Shown: in pieces, positions 33,601-38,702 of the stretch | Layout: the number at the start of each line of letters is the position of its first letter | Position numbering within the stretch: position 1 is the first letter of the stretch | NCBI GenBank assembly: GCA_038529355.1 | Contig: JBCBDU010000033.1 | Coordinates: 1-38,702 of the forward strand | Direction of reading: 5' to 3' | From: CALBPI01 sp038529355 | GTDB lineage: Bacteria; Pseudomonadota; Gammaproteobacteria; Steroidobacterales; Woeseiaceae | DNA length: 38,702 nucleotides | Position numbers and translations under genes: made by a program | Notes under the pieces: model-generated | What the model was told of the DNA's origin: nothing | The model's database searches: none | The model's input: the letters and a program-made list of their open reading frames with translations, nothing else

Positions 33601-35781
33601 ATGAGTGACGAAGATCTGATCACCCTCGAAGTTGACGGTCAGCCCGTACAGGCCCGCAAGGGTCAAATGCTGATCGAAGTGACGGACGCGGCCAATGCCT
33701 ACGTGCCGCGTTTTTGCTATCACGAAAAACTGTCGATTGCGGCCAACTGTCGCATGTGTCTGGTGCAGGTGGAGCGCGCGCCGAAGCCGCTGCCTGCGTG
33801 TGCGACGCCGGTCGCCGAAGGCATGAAGGTGTCCACCAAGTCAGCGTATGCCATTTCGGCGCAACGCGCGACGATGGAATTCCTGCTGATCAACCACCCG
33901 CTGGATTGCCCGATTTGTGATCAGGGTGGCGAGTGTGAGCTGCAGGATCTGGCCATGGGTTATGGTCGCGATGTGTCGCGCTACACCGAGAAAAAGCGCG
34001 TCGTCAAAGACAAGAACATCGGCCCGCTAGTGTCTACCGATATGACGCGCTGCATTCACTGCACGCGCTGTGTGCGCTTCGGTAAAGAGATTCAGGGTAT
34101 CCAGGAGTTGGGTACAACCGGACGCGGCGAGCACATGCAGATCGGCACCTACATCGAAAAAAATGTCGATCACGAATTGTCGGGCAACATCATCGATCTG
34201 TGTCCGGTCGGTGCACTCAACAACAAGCCATATCGTTACAGCGCGCGCTCGTGGGAGATGCTGCAACAGCCGATGGTCGGCGCGCATGACTGCGTTGGCT
34301 CGAACGTGTTCGTGCACACGCTGCGCGGCACGATCAAACGCATTGTGCCGCGGCCGAACGATGCGATTAACGAAACCTGGATTGCCGATCGCGACCGTTT
34401 TGCCTACGAAGGTATCTACGCCGAAGATCGTTTGCAGACGCCGAAGATCCGCGTCAACGGCGAATGGCAGGACACCGATTGGCAGACCGCGTTGGAGCGG
34501 GCAGCGACGTTGCTCCGCGACAGCGGCAATGACACCGGTTTTATTGCCTCGCCATCGGCAACGCTCGAAGAGGGTTGGTTGCTGCAACGTCTGGCGGCAG
34601 CGCTGGGCAGCAACGACATTGACCATCGTCTGACGCGCCGCGATATCAGCGATCAAGATAACGATCCGGTCTATCCGTTCTTGGGTATGCCGATTGCGCA
34701 GCTCGATGATCTGGATAGTGCGCTGGTAGTCGGTAGTCGTTTGCGTCATGAAGCGCCGATCATTGCGCATCGTTTGCGCAAGGCGGCCGTCGACAACGCA
34801 GCACGCATCAGCACCATCGACGATGTTGACAGCGACTATTTCTTCACTCGCGACGAGGCAGTGACTGGTGCGTTAATCGCGCAGCTCACAGCCGTTGCGA
34901 CTGCCGTGGCCGAGGCGTCCGACAGCACTCTGGAGGCCGCAACGATGCGTGGGCTGCCGAAGGCTGACGTGACTGATGCCCACAACGCTATCGCCAAAGC
35001 ACTGCTGGACGGCAAGCGCTCGCTGGTGTTGCTGGGCGTTGCAGCGCAGTCGCACGCAGCGTTCAGCAAACTGCGCTGGTTGGCCACACAGATTGCGTCG
35101 ATGACCGGCGCGACGCTGGGCTTTTTGTCGCCCGGTGCGAACAGTGCCGGTTTGGCGCTGGCCGGTGTGTTGCCGCACCGCGCAGGTGCCGGCAGCGGCC
35201 GTAGCGCGGCCGGCAAATCCGCAGGCGAAATGCTTGCCGCACCGGGCAAGGCGATGTTGCTTTGGCATGTCGAGCCGGATCTTGATCTGGCCGCGTTTGG
35301 CGGTGTTCGCGAGGCGTTGGAAAAAACATCGCTGGTGGCGTGCAGCGCCTATTTTGATGATGCACTCGCCGCTTGCGCCGATGTGGTTCTACCGATTGGC
35401 ACGTACGCAGAAACTGCGGGCACGTTCGTGAACGTCGAAGGTTTGGCGCAGACCTGGCAGGGCGTGGCAATGCCGGTCGGCGAGGCGCGTCCGGGTTGGA
35501 AAGTGCTGCGGGTGCTCGGCAATCTGTTGGACGTCGAGGGTTTTGACTACACCGACGCAGCAACTTTAACTGGCGATGCGCTGACGGCCATCGATCTGTC
35601 GACTCCGGACAACCGAGCTGCTGCGGACTACTCGCCCGGCACGGTCAACGGCGAAGACACCGCCGGCAATTTGATTCGCACACCGATCTACGAAGTGGAC
35701 GCAACGGTGCGCCGCGCGCGTGCGCTGCAACTGACGCGCGATGGCGTCGAAGGTCGGGCGCAACGCGAGGGCAGGACATGA
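33601..35781 (+). CDS. nuoG: NADH-quinone oxidoreductase subunit G
   Basis: 726 residues from ATG 33601; a TTG at 33556 or GTG at 33562 would add 13-15 residues and cannot be excluded, since the AGGA before the ATG is twelve bases away. N1b 2Fe-2S ligands are Cys39, 50, 53 and 67; N5 uses His99, Cys103, 106 and 112 (HPLDCPICDQGGECELQD); N4 uses Cys151, 154, 157 and 201. The extra N7 cysteines known in E. coli are not seen. The C-terminal half is the molybdopterin-oxidoreductase-like domain without cofactor residues, and is Ala-rich and less conserved. Its stop overlaps nuoH (ATGA). Confidence 0.96.
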   Translation: MSDEDLITLEVDGQPVQARKGQMLIEVTDAANAYVPRFCYHEKLSIAANCRMCLVQVERAPKPLPACATPVAEGMKVSTKSAYAISAQRATMEFLLINHPLDCPICDQGGECELQDLAMGYGRDVSRYTEKKRVVKDKNIGPLVSTDMTRCIHCTRCVRFGKEIQGIQELGTTGRGEHMQIGTYIEKNVDHELSGNIIDLCPVGALNNKPYRYSARSWEMLQQPMVGAHDCVGSNVFVHTLRGTIKRIVPRPNDAINETWIADRDRFAYEGIYAEDRLQTPKIRVNGEWQDTDWQTALERAATLLRDSGNDTGFIASPSATLEEGWLLQRLAAALGSNDIDHRLTRRDISDQDNDPVYPFLGMPIAQLDDLDSALVVGSRLRHEAPIIAHRLRKAAVDNAARISTIDDVDSDYFFTRDEAVTGALIAQLTAVATAVAEASDSTLEAATMRGLPKADVTDAHNAIAKALLDGKRSLVLLGVAAQSHAAFSKLRWLATQIASMTGATLGFLSPGANSAGLALAGVLPHRAGAGSGRSAAGKSAGEMLAAPGKAMLLWHVEPDLDLAAFGGVREALEKTSLVACSAYFDDALAACADVVLPIGTYAETAGTFVNVEGLAQTWQGVAMPVGEARPGWKVLRVLGNLLDVEGFDYTDAATLTGDALTAIDLSTPDNRAAADYSPGTVNGEDTAGNLIRTPIYEVDATVRRARALQLTRDGVEGRAQREGRT

Positions 35782-36893
35782 TGCGCGGTTTGCTGATCAT
35801 CGCAGCGCTGCTCGTCGCGCCGGCTGCGTTTGCCGAAGGCGATGCGAGCCTGTGGATGTCGCTGTCGGAAAGCACGCGGTGGACGCTGTGGAAAACGGCG
35901 CAGATTCTGATGCTGACCGTCGTGCTGATCTTGTGCGTGGCGTACATGACGTTCGCCGAACGTAAAGTCATCGGTTACATCCAGAATCGCGTTGGCCCGA
36001 ACCGCGTCGGTCCGAAAGGTCTGCTGCAGCCGTTCGCTGACGTATTGAAACTGTTGCTCAAGGAAGTTGTGGTGCCGGCTGAGTCGTCACGCTTTCTGTT
36101 CATCATCGCACCGCTGCTGGCCATCACGCCGGCGTTTGCGACGTGGGCGGTGATGCCCGTGTCCGAAGGTTTCGTGCTGGCCGACATCGACGCCGGCTTG
36201 CTGTACGTGCTGGCGCTGACATCGATGGGTGTGTACGGCGTGATCCTCGCCGGTTGGGCAACGAACTCGAAGTATGCGTTGCTCGGCGCGATGCGATCGG
36301 CCGCGCAAATCGTGGCGTACGAGATCGCGATGGGTTTTGCGCTGGTCGGTGTGCTGATGGCGTCCGGCAGTCTGAACCTGGGCGACATTATCGTGGCTCA
36401 ACAAGGCGGCGTTACGCACTGGTTTGCGCTGTGGTTGCTGCCGCTGTTCGTGATCTACTTCATTTCCGGCGTTGCCGAAACGAACCGTGCGCCATTTGAT
36501 GTCGCAGAGGGTGAGTCAGAGATCGTCGCCGGTTTCCACGTCGAATACTCTGGCGTTGCGTTCGCGGTGTTCTTCCTCGCCGAATACGCGAATATGATCC
36601 TGATTGCGGCGCTGACGTCGATCCTGTTCCTCGGCGGTTGGCTGTCGCCGTTTGAAGGCTTGCTGGGCGCTGACAGCTTCCTCGGCCAACCGAGCTTTTT
36701 CTGGTTCGCGGTGAAGACATCGTTCTTCCTGTTTTGTTTTTTGTGGTTTCGCGCGACGTTCCCGCGCTATCGCTATGACCAGATCATGCGCCTGGGCTGG
36801 AAAGTATTCATTCCGGTCACGATCGTGTGGATCGCAGTCGAAGGCATCATGGTGTGGCAGCAGTGGGGCCCATGGGCGCGGTTGGGCGCATAG
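35778..36893 (+). CDS. nuoH: NADH-quinone oxidoreductase subunit H, with signal-like N-terminus
   Basis: 371 residues. Membrane subunit that forms the quinone entry and the link to the proton channels. The family signature AERKVIGYIQNRVGPNRVGP begins at residue 60, later than in most relatives, because the N-terminus carries an extra hydrophobic stretch ending in a possible signal-peptidase site (LLIIAALLVAPAAFA|E). A later ATG at 35856 lacks a ribosome site. Other signatures are FISGVAETNRAPFDVAEGES and EIVAGFHVEYSG with the acidic loop, and FFLFCFLWFRATFPRYRYDQ. It overlaps nuoG by four bases and precedes nuoI by nine. Confidence 0.97.
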   Translation: MMRGLLIIAALLVAPAAFAEGDASLWMSLSESTRWTLWKTAQILMLTVVLILCVAYMTFAERKVIGYIQNRVGPNRVGPKGLLQPFADVLKLLLKEVVVPAESSRFLFIIAPLLAITPAFATWAVMPVSEGFVLADIDAGLLYVLALTSMGVYGVILAGWATNSKYALLGAMRSAAQIVAYEIAMGFALVGVLMASGSLNLGDIIVAQQGGVTHWFALWLLPLFVIYFISGVAETNRAPFDVAEGESEIVAGFHVEYSGVAFAVFFLAEYANMILIAALTSILFLGGWLSPFEGLLGADSFLGQPSFFWFAVKTSFFLFCFLWFRATFPRYRYDQIMRLGWKVFIPVTIVWIAVEGIMVWQQWGPWARLGA

Positions 36894-36902
36894 GAAACCG
36901 TT

Positions 36903-37391
36903 ATGAATGCAATGCGAAGTTTTTTCAAAACCTTCTTTCTGGCCGAGCTGTGGCAGGGACTGATGCTGACCGGGCGCAATCTGTTCAAGCGCAAAGTCAC
37001 GCTGAGCTATCCGGAGGAAAAGACACCACAATCGCCACGCTTTCGCGGTTTGCATGCGCTGCGTCGTTATCCGAACGGCGAAGAGCGCTGCATTGCCTGC
37101 AAGCTGTGCGAGGCGGTGTGCCCGGCGCTTGCGATCACGATTGAATCCGATGTCAGCGATGACGGCACACGCCGCACGACGCGCTACGACATCGATCTGT
37201 TCAAATGCATTTATTGCGGCTTCTGCGAGGAGGCCTGTCCGGTCGATGCGATTGTCGAGTCGCGCATCCATGAATATCACATGGAACAGCGTGGCGAGAA
37301 CATCATGACCAAGGACAAATTGTTGGGTATTGGTGAACGCTACGAGGCGATGATCGCAGCCGATAAGGCCGCGGACGCAAACTTCCGCTAG
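36903..37391 (+). CDS. nuoI: NADH-quinone oxidoreductase subunit I (two 4Fe-4S)
   Basis: 162 residues. Ferredoxin-like subunit carrying N6a and N6b between NuoG and NuoB. Two full motifs are seen: Cys63, 66, 69, 73 (CIACKLCEAVCPALAI) and Cys102, 105, 108, 112 (CIYCGFCEEACPVDAI). The N-terminal amphipathic helix FKTFFLAELWQGLMLTGRN lies on the membrane. The tail EYHMEQRGENIMTKDKLLGI is typical. nuoJ follows after a 55-base gap, the widest break in the operon together with the one before nuoG. Confidence 0.98.
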   Translation: MNAMRSFFKTFFLAELWQGLMLTGRNLFKRKVTLSYPEEKTPQSPRFRGLHALRRYPNGEERCIACKLCEAVCPALAITIESDVSDDGTRRTTRYDIDLFKCIYCGFCEEACPVDAIVESRIHEYHMEQRGENIMTKDKLLGIGERYEAMIAADKAADANFR

Positions 37392-37446
37392 ACGCGTTGG
37401 CCACGAGGGGCGCGCGGATAGCGACAAAAGAATAGGGCGGCCGTTA

Positions 37447-38070
37447 GTGCCGCATGGGGTACAGACGTTGTTTTTTGATCTGATGTTTTACACCTTTTCT
37501 GCGGTGCTGATCGGCGCGGCTATGGGTGTCATCTTTTCCCGCAACCCGGTGCATGCCGTGATGTTTTTGGTGCTGGCGTTTTTCAACAGCGCTGTGTTGT
37601 GGCTGTTGCTGCAGGCAGAGTTTTTGGCGATCACGCTGGTGCTTGTCTACGTCGGCGCGGTTATGGTGTTGTTCCTGTTTGTCGTCATGATGATCGACAT
37701 CAGCATCGAGCGAGTGCGCGAAGGCTTCACACGCTACGCACCGGTCGGTTTGCTTGTGGCCGTCATCATGGTGATCGAGCTCGGTCAGGTGATCTGGCTG
37801 CGTAGCTGGGGCATTGCCAAACTGGCCGAGGCACCGGAGCTGCCGGAAGGCTACAGCAACACCAAAGCGCTGGGTGAGGTCATGTACACCGAGCACGTTT
37901 ACGCGTTTGAGCTGGCGTCGGTGATCCTGTTGCTGGCGATTGTTGCTGCGATCACGCTGACGATGCGCAAGCGTCCTGGCCTGAAAGTACAGGACATCAA
38001 CAAGCAGGTCAGCGTGCGTCGTGAAGATCGCGTGCGGCTGGTCAGCATGGATTCGGAGGAGCGGCAATGA
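37447..38070 (+). CDS. nuoJ: NADH-quinone oxidoreductase subunit J
   Basis: 207 residues from GTG 37447; the start is uncertain because a TTG at 37468 (behind GGGG) and an ATG at 37483 give N-termini closer to many relatives (MFYTFSAVLIGAAMGVIFSR). Membrane-arm subunit with five hydrophobic segments; the signature NPVHAVMFLVLAFFN and the pi-bulge helix ITLVLVYVGAVMVLFLFVVM are present, the latter taking part in the link between quinone chemistry and proton pumping. A charged tail follows the last segment. It overlaps nuoK (ATGA). Confidence 0.95.
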   Translation: MPHGVQTLFFDLMFYTFSAVLIGAAMGVIFSRNPVHAVMFLVLAFFNSAVLWLLLQAEFLAITLVLVYVGAVMVLFLFVVMMIDISIERVREGFTRYAPVGLLVAVIMVIELGQVIWLRSWGIAKLAEAPELPEGYSNTKALGEVMYTEHVYAFELASVILLLAIVAAITLTMRKRPGLKVQDINKQVSVRREDRVRLVSMDSEERQ

Positions 38071-38375
38071 CGGTCGGGCTTGCACACTATCTGACGTTGT
38101 CTGCCATCTTGTTCTCGCTGAGCATCGCCGGCATCTTCATCAACCGACGTAACATCATCGTGTTGCTGATGTGCATCGAGCTGATGCTGCTCGCGGTCAA
38201 CTTCAACTTCATTGCGTTCTCACGCTACCTCGGTGATACGACAGGGCAGGTGTTCGTATTCTTCATTCTGACCGTCGCGGCCGCAGAAGCGGCGATTGGT
38301 TTGGCGATTCTCGTCGTGTTGTTCCGCAACCAAGGCAACATCAGCGTTGACGAGATCAGCGAGTTGAAGGGTTAG
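38067..38375 (+). CDS. nuoK: NADH-quinone oxidoreductase subunit K
   Basis: 102 residues, the usual length, with three membrane helices and homology to MrpC-type antiporter subunits. It starts VGLAHYLTLSAILFSLSIAG and has the conserved Glu in MCIELMLLAVNFNFIAF and the second in VAAAEAAIGLAILVVLF, both needed for proton transfer in E. coli. It overlaps nuoJ by four bases and lies five bases before nuoL. Confidence 0.98.
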   Translation: MTVGLAHYLTLSAILFSLSIAGIFINRRNIIVLLMCIELMLLAVNFNFIAFSRYLGDTTGQVFVFFILTVAAAEAAIGLAILVVLFRNQGNISVDEISELKG

Positions 38376-38380
38376 CGCGA

Positions 38381-38702
38381 TGATCTCTACACATCTGACT
38401 ATCGTGCTTGCGCCGCTGGTGGCGTCAGTGATCGCCGGCTTGTTTGGCAAGACCATTGGCCGCACGGCCAGCCACGTGCTGACGATTGGTGCGGTGGGTT
38501 TGTCCTGCGCGCTGTCGTTTGTCGTGCTGCGTCACATGCTCAACGGCGGCGCTATCGAGAATTACAACCTCTACACCTGGGCGTTCACGGACGGCCTGGG
38601 GATGCAGGTGGGCTTTCTCGTCGACCGCCTGACCGCAATGATGATGTTCGTCGTGACGTTCGTGTCGCTGATGGTGCACATCTACACGATCGGCTATATG
38701 CA
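38381..38702 (+). CDS. nuoL: NADH-quinone oxidoreductase subunit L, N-terminal part only
   Basis: The first 107 codons of nuoL, cut by the window end. The ATG at 38381 follows nuoK after five bases. The sequence MISTHLTIVLAPLVASVIAG begins two hydrophobic helices, and WAFTDGLGMQVGFLVDRLTA followed by MMMFVVTFVSLMVHIYTIGY is the typical start of antiporter-like subunits (MrpA/NuoL family), with the conserved DRL element. In complex I it is the distal proton pump with the long lateral helix; those parts lie outside. Confidence 0.95.

Noticed and set aside
1..38702. CRISPR arrays, insertion sequences, prophage or toxin-antitoxin modules
   Set aside because: No regular repeat arrays, transposase or integrase genes, or terminal inverted repeats were seen; RatA is the only toxin-like name and has its usual housekeeping context.

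Overview
The window reads as chromosomal backbone of a gammaproteobacterium. From recalled knowledge, the gene order smpB / ratA-rnfH / bamE / fur / recN / (nadK) / (hrcA) grpE-dnaK-dnaJ / carA-carB-greA / yhbY / rlmE-ftsH-folP-glmM-tpiA-secG matches the conserved block of Pseudomonas and Xanthomonas. The step secG - tRNA-Leu - nuoA, and separate nuoC and nuoD, point more to Xanthomonas-like or related lineages than to Pseudomonas or enterics. Base composition is moderately G+C rich, and GTG starts are used several times (carB, ftsH, recN, rnfH, nuoA, probably nuoJ). No species is named because no search could be run.

Layout. (1) 1-5012 is the most variable part. It holds a truncated exported beta-propeller/CehA-McbA-type metallohydrolase (minus strand), an A+T-richer orphan gene at 2276-2764, a complete tmRNA gene (minus, tag ANDDNYAIAA) with terminator and probable promoter, a RidA-family protein carrying a lipoprotein signal, and an exported protein of unknown function. 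(2) 5059-8781 holds smpB, a sodium:neurotransmitter-symporter-family transporter coupled to ratA-rnfH, bamE, and fur; this Fur contains no cysteine. (3) 8871-16555 holds recN and nadK (minus, overlapping by one base), then the heat-shock cluster hrcA, grpE, dnaK, dnaJ. A near-consensus sigma-32 promoter lies across the grpE stop codon and a strong hairpin lies between dnaK and dnaJ. (4) 16556-22821 holds the carA leader, carA, carB, greA, yhbY and rlmE; dapB, usual between dnaJ and carA in relatives, is absent. (5) 22963-28632 holds ftsH, folP, glmM, tpiA, secG and tRNA-Leu(GAG). (6) 28758-38702 holds the complex I operon nuoA to nuoL (nuoL cut by the window end), with a well-formed extended -10 promoter.

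Functionally the window joins protein quality control (tmRNA/SmpB, HrcA/GrpE/DnaK/DnaJ, FtsH), envelope biogenesis (BamE, SecG, GlmM), iron regulation (Fur), nucleotide, folate and NAD metabolism (CarAB, FolP, NadK), and the start of respiration (Nuo).

I found no convincing undescribed multi-gene system; most of the window is housekeeping. The best places for a second look are the accessory genes around ssrA (2.2-5.0 kb), the lipoprotein RidA, the cysteine-free Fur, the heat-shock regulatory layout (sigma-32 promoter present, no CIRCE seen), the carA leader, and the signal-peptide-like start of NuoH.
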